64,000 nt of DNA from CAYVHU01 sp964451415. Its GTDB lineage: Bacteria > Pseudomonadota > Alphaproteobacteria > Rhodospirillales > Magnetovibrionaceae. Below are positions 35,301-43,045 of the stretch, one piece after another. The DNA lies in NCBI GenBank assembly GCA_964451415.1, contig CAYVHU010000005.1, positions 62,001 to 126,000 of the forward strand, given 5' to 3'. The notes below the pieces were generated by a model. The model was not told the origin of the DNA. It did no database searches and was given only the letters and a program-made list of their open reading frames with translations. The position numbers were made by a program, and so were the translations under genes. The number at the start of each line of letters is the position of its first letter. Within the stretch, counting starts at the first letter, position 1.

Positions 35301-36064
35301 GTGATTGCGGCCTGACTGATTTCATCCTTCAGGCTGGCACAAAAAATCGGCAATGGGTTGAGGCCTTCGTCCTGCAGGGCCTTTGCCAGATCGTCGATGA
35401 CGGCCAGGTTCCCCGTGAGATAAAGGGCGCGGTAAAAAATGACGGGGACGATGGGCAAGCCCTCGCGCCATTTCTCCCACTTGATGTCGCTGACGGCCAC
35501 CGCCCCCAACCCCGGCCAGTAAACACCGGCGGGTATAACGGGAGAGGGTTCGGCGAAGTCTAAAGAATAGCCAGCTATGGTTGCGGCGCAGCGCAGGAAA
35601 TTGTTCGCGTTGTCCGCTCCGCCAAAAACCAGATATTGCCACAAACGATGGGCGTCGTTGCGGGCCACGGTGCTTAAGGCCGCCAATTCGCCATCCGGTT
35701 CCGCATCCCCGGGAACAAAGGCCACCGGCACGTCATGTTTCCGGCAGACACGGGCCACTTCATCCAGGCCGTAAGACCAGTAGCCCCGTCCGCCCAAGGC
35801 GCGCACCACCACCAGTTTGGCGTGGCGTATGACCTGATCCACGTACAGATCCACCGACATATTGTGGCCAAGGTGCATCTGGTTGGCCAGACGCAGGCTT
35901 GGTAAACCGGAATATTCAGCCGCCAGGGCGCGCCTTGCATGGGCGAGGGCGGAAATTTCCGTATCGGCGGCGGTGATGACAACGATATCGCCCGCAGATT
36001 GGCCCAGATCGACGGCTTCGGAGCCATCTTGAACGCTTCCCGGTTGGGCGGCCAACAGGTGCAT
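32288..36064 (-). CDS. cobN: Cobaltochelatase subunit CobN
   Basis: CobN is the large subunit that inserts cobalt into hydrogenobyrinic a,c-diamide in the aerobic cobalamin pathway, normally with the AAA+ pair CobS/CobT chelatase subunits. The 1258-aa length is normal. Recognisable regions are the N-terminal flavodoxin-like part, YWPGLGAVAVSDIKWEKW, HFGKHGNLEWLPGKALALS (about residues 560-580, conserved His/Lys/Trp), SVWGTSNMRTGGDDIAQALAL (about 905-925) and MRHGYKGAFEMAATVDYM near the C-terminus. Its ATG overlaps the cobW stop by one base. The chelatase AAA+ partners are not in this window. Confidence 0.97.
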   Translation of the reverse strand: MHLLAAQPGSVQDGSEAVDLGQSAGDIVVITAADTEISALAHARRALAAEYSGLPSLRLANQMHLGHNMSVDLYVDQVIRHAKLVVVRALGGRGYWSYGLDEVARVCRKHDVPVAFVPGDAEPDGELAALSTVARNDAHRLWQYLVFGGADNANNFLRCAATIAGYSLDFAEPSPVIPAGVYWPGLGAVAVSDIKWEKWREGLPIVPVIFYRALYLTGNLAVIDDLAKALQDEGLNPLPIFCASLKDEISQAAITKFIDQSYDEDVFPMGVVLNTTAFAASAPGGTRAASPFDKHELMVLQVVLSGGSRESWTENTWGLSPRDIAMNVALPEIDGRVLSRAISFKNLAEHDADTQCDLVTYRAEPDRIAFVAKLAQRWAWLKTSPDWSKHVAIVLANYPNRDGRIGNGVGLDTPQGVVETLHALEAAEFEVEDIPADGNALVARIQSGPTNSHNGPNIANAQHTLSLETYREYFAALPEITRRKVIKQWGAPEADPFMRCDQHFAIPVFLCGDIVVGLQPARGYNIDPQKTYHDPDLPPPHGYIAFYAWLHEEFDVDVIVHFGKHGNLEWLPGKALALSEECFPEAVMGPCAHLYPFIVNDPGEGAQAKRRTGAVIIDHLTPPLSRAESYGPLRNLELLVDEYFEAAGTDPRRARVLKRDILELCHVTGLDHDAGMDEGTNEDERLARLDAYLCELKEMQIRDGLHVFGVSPSGDLLDNLLVALVRASRGTNPEDASLLRALADDLGLGFDPLDCDFGNPWEGIKPKALQTLGSAWRSTGDTVERLEALALALVQGRDADPDWVQTQTVLTNMDARIRPAVEACGNAELEGLIRGLRGRFVEPGPSGAPTRGRPEVLPTGRNFYSVDPRAVPTPAAWTLGWKSASILLDAHFQEHGGWPKTIALSVWGTSNMRTGGDDIAQALALMGVRPVWDATSRRVSGFEILPASVLNRPRIDVMLRISGFFRDAFPGLIDLFDSAVRAVAGLNESEDENPLAARVRRDTAQLEAAGVKPDEARRRAGFRVFGSKPGAYGAGLQALMDEKGWETQEDLARAYVAWGGYAYGDGAVGEARHGLFEARLKAVEAVVHNQDNREHDLLDSDDYYQFEGGAVAAISALSGRAPAAWHMDHSRLETPRAHTLEDEIGRVVRARVVNPKWIAGVMRHGYKGAFEMAATVDYMVSFAATARCVKDHHFDAVFQAYLDDPRVLDFLRENNPEALKEMADRLLEAQNRGLWTSRLNSTRTILEGLLSVARGLKG

Positions 36065-37098
36065 CAGCAGTTTCTTTCTTGCAAGGTGGCGGTGATGGCG
36101 GCCTGATCCAGTCCGGCGCGTCCGATCACCACCAAACGACCCTGGCGGTCTTCATCCGCATCCCAGGGACGGTCGTAGTAGCGCGAGAAGCGTACACCAA
36201 CACCTTGAACCACATGGCGTGCGGGTTTGTTTTCGACGGCAACAAAACCTTTTATGCGTAAAATAGCATGCTGTTTGGATAAATCCTTTAGCACGGTTTC
36301 CAGTGCGGCGGGATCGCTTTGTGTCGGAACCTCAACGACAAAACTTTCAAAATCATCATGGTCATGATCATGATCTTCGCCTTCATGGTGCGACGGGCGG
36401 GATTCAAGGGTTTCTTCGGCAGCGGCACCCAGTCCCAGGATGATATCGATACCGACGTGGCCGTGGCTGGTGGGCAGAACATGCACGCCGGGACGCAGGG
36501 TTTTTTCCATTTGCGTCACCAGACGTTCCGCATCCCCCTCGCCCAGCGTGTCAGCCTTGTTGAGCAGCACCAGATCGGCGGCCATGATTTGATCTGTGAA
36601 CAATTCTTCCAGAGGGTTTTCGTGGTTGAGGTTTTCATCGGCTTCGCGTTGCGCCTGAACGGCCACCTCGTCACCGGCGAACTGACCGGCTGCCAGGGCG
36701 GGTGCATCCACCACGGCGATCACACCGTCAACGCTAACGCGGGTTTTGATTTCCGGCCAGTTAAAAGCGCGGATCAGGGGTTTGGGCAACGCCAGACCCG
36801 AGGTTTCAATGACGATATGATCCGGCGGCGTTTCGCGTTCCAGCAAGGCTTCCATGACCGGCAGAAAGTCATCGGCCACCGTGCAGCAGATGCAGCCGTT
36901 GGCCAGTTCCACCACGTCATCTGCGGTGCAGCCCTTGATCCCGCACCCGTTGACGATATCGCGATCAATGCCCAAGTCCCCGAATTCATTGATGATCAGG
37001 GCGATGCGCCGTCCCCCGGCATGTTCCAAAATATGGCGGATCAAAGTGGTTTTCCCGGCCCCGAGGAATCCGGTAATGACGGTTGTGGGGATTTTCAT
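36064..37098 (-). CDS. cobW: CobW-type GTPase metallochaperone
   Basis: CobW belongs to the COG0523 G3E GTPases, thought to deliver metal, here presumably cobalt to CobN. The 344-aa protein has Walker A GFLGAGKTTLIRHIL (about residues 8-22), the metal-binding CxCC as ANGCICCTVADD (about 71-82), and the GTPase NKAD motif. A His/Asp-rich loop (HHEGEDHDHDHDD, about 236-248) fits metal binding. The ATG at 37098 overlaps the cobU stop (ATGA) and gives the typical MKIPTTVITGFLG start, so I prefer it over an upstream ATG. It lies directly before cobN. Confidence 0.96.
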   Translation of the reverse strand: MKIPTTVITGFLGAGKTTLIRHILEHAGGRRIALIINEFGDLGIDRDIVNGCGIKGCTADDVVELANGCICCTVADDFLPVMEALLERETPPDHIVIETSGLALPKPLIRAFNWPEIKTRVSVDGVIAVVDAPALAAGQFAGDEVAVQAQREADENLNHENPLEELFTDQIMAADLVLLNKADTLGEGDAERLVTQMEKTLRPGVHVLPTSHGHVGIDIILGLGAAAEETLESRPSHHEGEDHDHDHDDFESFVVEVPTQSDPAALETVLKDLSKQHAILRIKGFVAVENKPARHVVQGVGVRFSRYYDRPWDADEDRQGRLVVIGRAGLDQAAITATLQERNC

Positions 37099-37640
37099 GT
37101 GTTTTGCTCTTCTTTCAAAATCAGGGGAAGACCGGCGCAAACCAGAACGACGCGGGTGGCCCGGGCGGCGACGATCTGGTTTACCAGACCCAGGGCATCG
37201 ATAAAAGATCGCGCCACCGGGTTCATCGGGATTGTGCCCAGGCCCACTTCTTCGCTGACCACGATCACCGGGGCTTTGTGTTTCACCATGGCTGCGGCCA
37301 GGATTTCAGCTTCGATCACCGGGGCCTGTCCCGCATGCAGCATATTGGCCACCCACATGCCAAGGCTGTCCACAAGAACGGGCGTTTTGCCGTAAAGTTT
37401 GGCCACACGCCCTAAGGCGGAAACAAGATCGCGCGGTTCTTCTTCGGTAATCCAACCTTCGCCGCGGCGTTCCTGGTGGGCCGTGATGCGTTCCGCCATT
37501 TCCTCATCCCCGGCGTGGCCGGTGGCGAGGTATACGCCATCGGCCTTGAACAACCGTTCGGCGTAGGCGCTTTTTCCGGAACGCTGACCACCCAAAATCA
37601 ACGTCAACGCTGCCAAAGGGGAGACTTGAGAATTCACCAT
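37095..37640 (-). CDS. cobU: Adenosylcobinamide kinase/guanylyltransferase
   Basis: CobU (CobP) phosphorylates adenosylcobinamide and activates it with GMP for nucleotide-loop assembly. The 181-aa protein has the P-loop LILGGQRSGKSAYAERL (about residues 14-30), the conserved YLATGHAGDEEMAERITAHQ with the guanylated-His region, the VLVDSLGMWVANML strand, and VVSEEVGLGTIP near residue 140. A strong AGGAGG lies 5 bp before the ATG. The stop overlaps the cobW start by ATGA. Confidence 0.97.
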   Translation of the reverse strand: MVNSQVSPLAALTLILGGQRSGKSAYAERLFKADGVYLATGHAGDEEMAERITAHQERRGEGWITEEEPRDLVSALGRVAKLYGKTPVLVDSLGMWVANMLHAGQAPVIEAEILAAAMVKHKAPVIVVSEEVGLGTIPMNPVARSFIDALGLVNQIVAARATRVVLVCAGLPLILKEEQNT

Positions 37641-37653
37641 TGGCCTCCTGTTA

Positions 37654-38292
37654 TCACATGTTGATGCCGCCTACCCGCCAGGAGTCTTCGCCATCGTCCA
37701 GCGTAATATAATCCACCCGCGTGAGGCTCGTATTTTTTATATCCAGACCCAGGGCCCGCTCATGGGGAAGGTCCAGCGCCAGCGCAACGGCGGCGCGGAT
37801 GGGGCCTGCGTGAGAAACGCACACGATATCGCGTTCAGCGTAGTCCCCGTTCAGGCTTTGTATGCGATAAGCGGTGCGTGCGCACACAGAGGCGAAATTT
37901 TCCGCACCTTTACCCGGTGGCCGGGCCAGGGCGGGATCATCCCAGAAGGCTTTCGCGCCGCGTGCATCCCGGGCCTCAATTTCCGCCCACGTGAGGTTGC
38001 TCCACGCGCCGAAGGATTGTTCGGCAAAACCCGCTTCGATTTGAGGCTCCACACGTTGCGCTCCTGCGTGCCACAGGGTCTCTGCAGTTTGGCGGGTGCG
38101 ACGCAAATTCGAAGTGATCCAGACCGCCCCCGAAGGGAGCTTTTTTGCGAGAGTGTGTATGCTAACTTCGTCTGCGTCCACATTTGCGTTAACATCCGTC
38201 TGGCCGGACAGTCGTCCCAAGTGCGCATCGACAATAGGGAGATGGCGCACCCACCACCAGCGCGTCACGACGATCTCGCTCACAACGACCAT
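37654..38292 (-). CDS. cobC: Histidine phosphatase, probable alpha-ribazole phosphatase
   Basis: This 212-aa protein of the phosphoglycerate-mutase-like histidine phosphatase family has its catalytic His in WWWVRHLPIVD (about residue 17; Pro/Leu instead of the usual RHG) and the second His in CVSHAGPIRAAVAL (about 165). Arginines of the phosphate pocket lie in SNLRRTRQTAETLW. Placement between cobS and cobU supports removal of phosphate from alpha-ribazole phosphate or adenosylcobalamin phosphate; the fold alone does not prove that substrate. It overlaps the cobS end by 13 bp. Confidence 0.88.
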   Translation of the reverse strand: MVVVSEIVVTRWWWVRHLPIVDAHLGRLSGQTDVNANVDADEVSIHTLAKKLPSGAVWITSNLRRTRQTAETLWHAGAQRVEPQIEAGFAEQSFGAWSNLTWAEIEARDARGAKAFWDDPALARPPGKGAENFASVCARTAYRIQSLNGDYAERDIVCVSHAGPIRAAVALALDLPHERALGLDIKNTSLTRVDYITLDDGEDSWRVGGINM

Positions 38293-39134
38293 GGCCCCGC
38301 CGCCAAAGCGGCGATCACCAGGACTTCGACCACCTGCTGGGTGGCGCCCAGCACATCACCGGTGAACCCGTCGATCTGGCGCATGGCCAGCCAGCCCATG
38401 CCTGCCGCTCCGACAGCTGCTAAAGTTGCCGCGACAAGAACCGGCCCCGGACCCACGGCTAAAAGCGCCACCAAAACGCCGATCGCGGCGCTGATCAACG
38501 CATCGGTGCGCCGTGGTTTTCCCACGCCTGCGCCTAGCCCCGAGCTGCGCGCGGGCGGCATAACCACCATCATCAAGGGCAGCACCGCACGCGACAAGGC
38601 ATGGGCCGCGATCAAGGCCGTGGCGGCAAGGAGGGGGTCTTTGAAACCACTTAAGCTCGCAGCCTTGAAACCCACGGTCATCACCAGCGCCAACATAGCG
38701 TATGTGCCGATGTTTGAATCGCGCATGATGCGCATTTTGTCGGCTTTTGTATGACCACCGCCGAAACCGTCGGCGACATCAGCCAGCCCGTCTTCATGCA
38801 AGCCCCCGGTGGCCAGCACGCCCACGCCAAGGCCGAGAAACCCGGCGGCCAGCGGCGGCAGGCCCAGTTTTGTCCCGATCCACAAGGTTCCTCCGGCCAA
38901 AACGCCGATGAACAATCCCACGATAGGCCATGTCTGTACGGTGTCGGCCAACGGCGTCATGCCATGCCCTTTATCCTCTCCTCCGTTCGGCACGGCGGGT
39001 TCGGTATTCCCGTGTGGCAGTGGGATGCGGGTCAAGAAAAGCCAGGCGGTGACGAAGGAAAGCAAGGGATGAATAAAAAAGCCCCATTTTGTACGCTCGC
39101 TTTTCGGGGCGTGCGGATCGTTGTGGCCGGGCAT
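38280..39134 (-). CDS. cobS: Adenosylcobinamide-GDP ribazoletransferase (cobalamin synthase)
   Basis: CobS joins adenosylcobinamide-GDP with alpha-ribazole in the inner membrane, the last assembly step. The 284-aa protein has several hydrophobic helices and the family motifs FLTRIPLP (about residues 33-40), GGLHEDGLADVADGFGGGHTKADKMRIMRDS (split over about 110-142, with the catalytic acidic residues) and IGTYAMLALV. AAGGAC lies 7 bp before the ATG. It is the first gene of the minus-strand unit cobS-cobC-cobU-cobW-cobN, whose members overlap or lie within 15 bp, so one transcript is likely. Confidence 0.96.
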   Translation of the reverse strand: MPGHNDPHAPKSERTKWGFFIHPLLSFVTAWLFLTRIPLPHGNTEPAVPNGGEDKGHGMTPLADTVQTWPIVGLFIGVLAGGTLWIGTKLGLPPLAAGFLGLGVGVLATGGLHEDGLADVADGFGGGHTKADKMRIMRDSNIGTYAMLALVMTVGFKAASLSGFKDPLLAATALIAAHALSRAVLPLMMVVMPPARSSGLGAGVGKPRRTDALISAAIGVLVALLAVGPGPVLVAATLAAVGAAGMGWLAMRQIDGFTGDVLGATQQVVEVLVIAALAAGPWSL

Positions 39135-39279
39135 AATTTAAGTCCTTGTCTAACGGCATTCTTGCCAAACTAAAGCGTATCATTTGAATGAGTTTGGACC
39201 CTAGGGTTTGAATGGGTTAAAAGAGAGTATTCAATTCTCATCTTAAATCCATTTTTTTCACAATCGCGAGTCTGTTTCC
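39135..39279. promoter_or_regulatory. Divergent cobS/cobT control region with direct repeat
   Basis: The 145-bp gap must carry promoters for both directions. Two copies of TTTGAATGRGTT (39183-39194 with A, 39207-39218 with G) lie 24 bp apart in direct orientation, a possible operator. I see no B12-box or cobalamin riboswitch fold, and the space is short for one (about 200 nt). Confidence 0.35.
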
Positions 39280-40305
39280 ATGAATGTCATGCCAAGCGTG
39301 AGTTGTCTGGACGATATCCGTCAAATTCTGGGCGACTTGCCCGGTCCCGATATCGAAGCCGCAAAGGCTGCCAAGATGCGTGAACCGCAATTGACCAAAC
39401 CGCAGGGTTCGCTGGGGCGTTTGGAAACGCTCGCCGCCTGGGTTGCCACATGGCAGGGGCGCTATCCGCCGCGTATGAAAACGCCAAACGCCCATGTGTT
39501 TGCCGGTAACCACGGTGTTGTTGAAAAAGGTGTGTCCGCGTTTCCCGCCGAAGTCACGGCTCAGATGGTAAAAAATTTCGAAGCCGGCGGCGCGGCCATT
39601 AATCAGTTATGCGAAGTTTTTGGCGTTGGACTATGCGTCGAAAGTATGGATTTGGACATACCGACCAAGGACTTCACAGAGGCTCCGGCCATGACAGATG
39701 CGGAATGCGCCAACGCCATATCCTTCGGCATGAACGTGATCGATAACGCTTCGGATATTGCGTGCTTGGGTGATATGGGCATCGGCAACACCACCGCGGC
39801 ATCGGCCATTTGTCTGGGTCTATATGGCGGCAATGCGCTCAGCTGGACCGGTCCTGGCACGGGTCTGGACAAGCCCGGTGTCGGTCGTAAGGCCGAGGTC
39901 GTGGGCTTGGGTGTCAGCAGGCATAAACATGAACTTAAGGACGGTCTGGATGTGTTGCGCCACTTTGGTGGACGTGAAATGGCGGCCATTGCAGGTGCGG
40001 TGTTGGGGGCGCGTTTGAAAAAGGTGCCCGTGATGCTGGATGGCTTCGTGACCACCGCCGCTGCCGCTCCCCTGGCGGCCATGAACAAACACGCCTTGGA
40101 GCATTGTAAGGTCGGACATGTCAGTCAGGAGCCGGGACACAAACTTTTGTTGAAAAAACTGGGCAAAAACCCGCTTTTGAATCAGGATATGCGTCTGGGT
40201 GAGGCCTCCGGGGCGGTTTTGGCCATTGGTCTGGTGAAGGCCGCCGTGGCGTGCCACAACAACATGGCGACTTTTTCCGAGGCCGGAGTCAGCGATAAAG
40301 CGTAA
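39280..40305 (+). CDS. cobT: Nicotinate-nucleotide--dimethylbenzimidazole phosphoribosyltransferase
   Basis: CobT makes alpha-ribazole 5'-phosphate, the lower-ligand precursor used by CobS. The 341-aa protein has the family motifs KPQGSLGRLETLA (about residues 38-50), VFAGNHGVVEKGVSAFPAEVT (split at about 70-90), CLGDMGIGNTTAASAI (about 163-178) and LDGFVTTAAAAPLA near residue 256; the conserved active-site Glu lies near the C-terminus. It is divergent from cobS and is followed after 6 bp by the convergent EAL-like gene. Confidence 0.96.
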   Translation: MNVMPSVSCLDDIRQILGDLPGPDIEAAKAAKMREPQLTKPQGSLGRLETLAAWVATWQGRYPPRMKTPNAHVFAGNHGVVEKGVSAFPAEVTAQMVKNFEAGGAAINQLCEVFGVGLCVESMDLDIPTKDFTEAPAMTDAECANAISFGMNVIDNASDIACLGDMGIGNTTAASAICLGLYGGNALSWTGPGTGLDKPGVGRKAEVVGLGVSRHKHELKDGLDVLRHFGGREMAAIAGAVLGARLKKVPVMLDGFVTTAAAAPLAAMNKHALEHCKVGHVSQEPGHKLLLKKLGKNPLLNQDMRLGEASGAVLAIGLVKAAVACHNNMATFSEAGVSDKA

Positions 40306-40311
40306 AGTTTT

Positions 40312-41592
40312 TCAACTTCGCTCGATACGGTGCTTGAGTTTTAACAGCTGGCGGCGCCGTTCGTCTTCGGCAATCAGATGTTCGACATAACGGCCCTGGA
40401 ACAGGGATATTCCCGCCATGCGTCCGAATTCGATGGCCTCGCGATTGTCGCAACGCGCCATGATGACGCGTTTTTTGCCGGTGGCTATAACGGCGTCGTG
40501 GACATCTTTTTGCAGGCCTTCACCGCCGTCGACCAGTGCGGGGTCCCACATCAGCTTGACGTAATCGACCCCCAAACGTTCGCGGTCGATCATCGTCATA
40601 TCCCGATACGTCAGGCCGTCGAGACAGAAGCGATAGCCTTTGTCCTGACAAAATTCGCGTACGAACAAGAACGCACCCAGATCGGCAAAAATGTCGACTT
40701 TTTGCAGTTCCAGAATCATGGAACCGCGTCTTGTCGCTGAGAGGTCCTCGTCGAAGGCAAGAAATTCAGGGCTGAGCAACGTGGAAACATTGACGTTGAA
40801 GCTGATGTCGCCGGTGATGGAAAGGCGATCCGTTTTCGAGAGCAAAGACAACACGCGTCGGTCCAGGCTTTCGGTCAGGTACTGAAAGAGCCAGCGATTC
40901 GCAGTCAGGTTCGTTCCCGGCATCATGGTTTCGCGCAAATCCATGATGGAAATATACAGTTCTGAGAATTGTGCCTCCGGCACCAGTTTTTTGGTGACGC
41001 CGCAGATGAACTGGCGGCGCAACAAGCTGGTCAGGTCCGTGCGTTGCAAGGCCTTGACCGCGCGTGCGAGGATGTCGGGGGTCAGCGGTTCGCCATGTTC
41101 CTGGCGTGCTCTCAACCCCGCGCGGGCGTCGGAATGGGTTGGGGATCGCGTGGTGATAATGCCTTCGTCGCTCATATCGCGAACCATTTTGACCAAGGCG
41201 GCGTATTGCGTTTCCAGATCAAACCATGTGACGAACTCGGCTTCGGAACTCTCTTTTCCATCGAACAGGGGGTCGTCGGAAAACAGAAATTTGATTTTCT
41301 GCACCGTATCTTCGACGCGGGCATGGGCCTCGGCCTTGTAGACGAACAGAATGTCCAGGTTTTGCAATTGGAACAACTGACCCTGTAGATCGCCGACCAG
41401 ACTTTCGAAACTGTTGGCGGCAGCGCGGATGTGGTGTTCACGACGGTTTGCGGGCATCAGGCTGGATAGGCTGATGCGTACGGCCTTGCGTCCGCTACGG
41501 CGGCTTTCCAAGCGGCGCAGATATTCCAAAAGCAATTGTTCCTGGGTGCGGCGGTGCAGGTGGGATGTGGTCGACGAAATGCGCTTAATCAT
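40312..41592 (-). CDS. Degenerate EAL-domain protein A (non-catalytic, paralogue of the next gene)
   Basis: This 426-aa protein lacks membrane segments. The C-terminal half (about residues 225-405) aligns by eye with an EAL phosphodiesterase fold: FQYLTESLDRRVLSLLSKTD, FNVNVSTLLSPEF, ILELQKVDIFADL, FCLDGLTY, YVKLMWDP and a final SLFQGRYV. The metal and catalytic residues are mostly lost. The EAL motif is absent, the DD pair is DG (about 325-326), and the AEGVET-type Glu is replaced in MARCDN. The N-terminal part (about 15-105) has a fold reminiscent of a reduced GGDEF-like domain. A c-di-GMP hydrolase function is unlikely; binding or scaffolding is possible. It lies 27 bp after its paralogue. 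Confidence 0.75.
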   Translation of the reverse strand: MIKRISSTTSHLHRRTQEQLLLEYLRRLESRRSGRKAVRISLSSLMPANRREHHIRAAANSFESLVGDLQGQLFQLQNLDILFVYKAEAHARVEDTVQKIKFLFSDDPLFDGKESSEAEFVTWFDLETQYAALVKMVRDMSDEGIITTRSPTHSDARAGLRARQEHGEPLTPDILARAVKALQRTDLTSLLRRQFICGVTKKLVPEAQFSELYISIMDLRETMMPGTNLTANRWLFQYLTESLDRRVLSLLSKTDRLSITGDISFNVNVSTLLSPEFLAFDEDLSATRRGSMILELQKVDIFADLGAFLFVREFCQDKGYRFCLDGLTYRDMTMIDRERLGVDYVKLMWDPALVDGGEGLQKDVHDAVIATGKKRVIMARCDNREAIEFGRMAGISLFQGRYVEHLIAEDERRRQLLKLKHRIERS

Positions 41593-41619
41593 GCGGCCCT
41601 CTGCGTCTTTTCCGGGCGC

Positions 41620-42879
41620 TCATTTCAACATGCCCTTTTGCGCCATGGCGTTAACCACCTTGTCGATGAAGTGCCCTTGAAAGCAACGTATTCCCAGGCC
41701 GAGGCCCCAACTGACCCCTTCTTCACAATCCACCCGCGAAAGGACGACCGCGGTGCCGGGCAACTTGGCGATCACGGTGCGGATTTGCTGCGTTTGTTCT
41801 TCCCCCACGCCGCCGCGCACGTCTGGCCCCCAGGCGATTTTGGTAAAATCCGCCCCCAGCGGCGTCGGATCGAAGAAGGGCAACATCAAGGGGTTGAGAC
41901 CGTCGATAAGGACTTTGTAGCCTTTTTCGTGCAACCAGTCGCGTGTCTCAAAATAAGCGTCCATGTTAGCAAAAATATCAATGATCTGAATCTCGACGAT
42001 GATTTTGTTTGTATGTTTGCCGACAATGGCGTGAAAATTCTGAAATGGGCGCGCCATAATGGTGGCGATGTTCAGGTTAATGCTTACCGGATAGTCCATT
42101 TGTGCATAATCCAAACGCGAGAGGACTTCCAGAACGCGCGCGTCCAGGGTTTGCGAAAGGTACTGAAACAGCCAATGACTGGCGAATAAATTGATCTTGG
42201 GCGCAATGCGTCCGCGCAATTCTCCCATGTCTATATAGTACTCACGAAACGCCAGTTCCTGCTGTTTGCCGGCGCCCACCAGCACCGTGGGTTGACGTAG
42301 CACCAAATCGCCGATGCGCGCCTCCAGCAGCTTCTGCGTCATGCCCGGCAGCATTTCGGGGCTTAACGGTTTTCCATCCATGGCCTTGGCGGCGCGCCCG
42401 GAGGGCATGGCTTCCGCCTGCTGGGATTTCAGGTCATCTCGCGCCGCCACCACCGCCGTAACGGCATTTTCCAGATCCTCGAAGTCACTCGTCTGACTGA
42501 GGTCGTACCAGGACGAAAAGCGGTCATCGGCGGAACCGTCCTCGTTCTGCGTGAGGGGGTCTTCGTAAAACAGCGCGCGAATGCGAAACACCGCATCGTC
42601 AATTTCATCCACCGGCGTATCGCGGCACAATAGCACCACGTCGATGTTGGATAAATTAAAGATCTGCACGTCTTGTTGACTGGCGAGGGTTTCCAATGCG
42701 CGCGAAACCATGCGCATAAAATGCGGTTGGCGGTTGCTGGATTTGAGTTTACTGAGGTGTAACAGTACGCCATAGGTTCCACCGGAATTGCCGCGCAGAC
42801 GTTGCAGAAGGTCCAAAAGCCTTTTTTCATGACTGTTGCGTGCGCCCATTGGTGCGTTGTATGCCGCTGTATCCGCCAT
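41620..42879 (-). CDS. Degenerate EAL-domain protein B (non-catalytic)
   Basis: This 419-aa soluble protein is a paralogue of the following gene. Both share an N-terminal helical start (EKRLLDLLQRLRG here), LSNIDVVLLCRDTPVDEIDDAVFRIRALF against QNLDILFVYKAEAHARVEDTVQKIKFLF split in parts, a variable middle, and a C-terminal EAL-like fold: FQYLSQTLDARVLEVLSRLD, SINLNIATI, VEIQIIDIFANM, VLIDGLNPLML, FTKIAWGPD and CFQGHFI. As in protein A, EAL and the DD pair are missing, so hydrolysis of c-di-GMP is improbable. I start at 42879 (MADTAAYNAPMG); another in-frame ATG at 42936 has no better ribosome site. It is divergent from the phosphatase. Confidence 0.75.
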   Translation of the reverse strand: MADTAAYNAPMGARNSHEKRLLDLLQRLRGNSGGTYGVLLHLSKLKSSNRQPHFMRMVSRALETLASQQDVQIFNLSNIDVVLLCRDTPVDEIDDAVFRIRALFYEDPLTQNEDGSADDRFSSWYDLSQTSDFEDLENAVTAVVAARDDLKSQQAEAMPSGRAAKAMDGKPLSPEMLPGMTQKLLEARIGDLVLRQPTVLVGAGKQQELAFREYYIDMGELRGRIAPKINLFASHWLFQYLSQTLDARVLEVLSRLDYAQMDYPVSINLNIATIMARPFQNFHAIVGKHTNKIIVEIQIIDIFANMDAYFETRDWLHEKGYKVLIDGLNPLMLPFFDPTPLGADFTKIAWGPDVRGGVGEEQTQQIRTVIAKLPGTAVVLSRVDCEEGVSWGLGLGIRCFQGHFIDKVVNAMAQKGMLK

Positions 42880-43045
42880 ATTCGGTACTTTTCTGACGTT
42901 TTTATGACAATTTTGTCTCACGATTGCTCTTGCCATCGTAAGGATAAGTGGTTAACAGGCAATAGCCTTTCTTAATTGAGAACACCCAATTTCAGGTGGG
43001 GTCGCGCTTGCGTTTTCCATCGCTTATCGTCACCTTTGTATTGCC

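Noticed and set aside
39135..39279. Cobalamin riboswitch before cobS or cobT
   Set aside because: The gap is too short, and I found no B12-box-like sequence on either strand.
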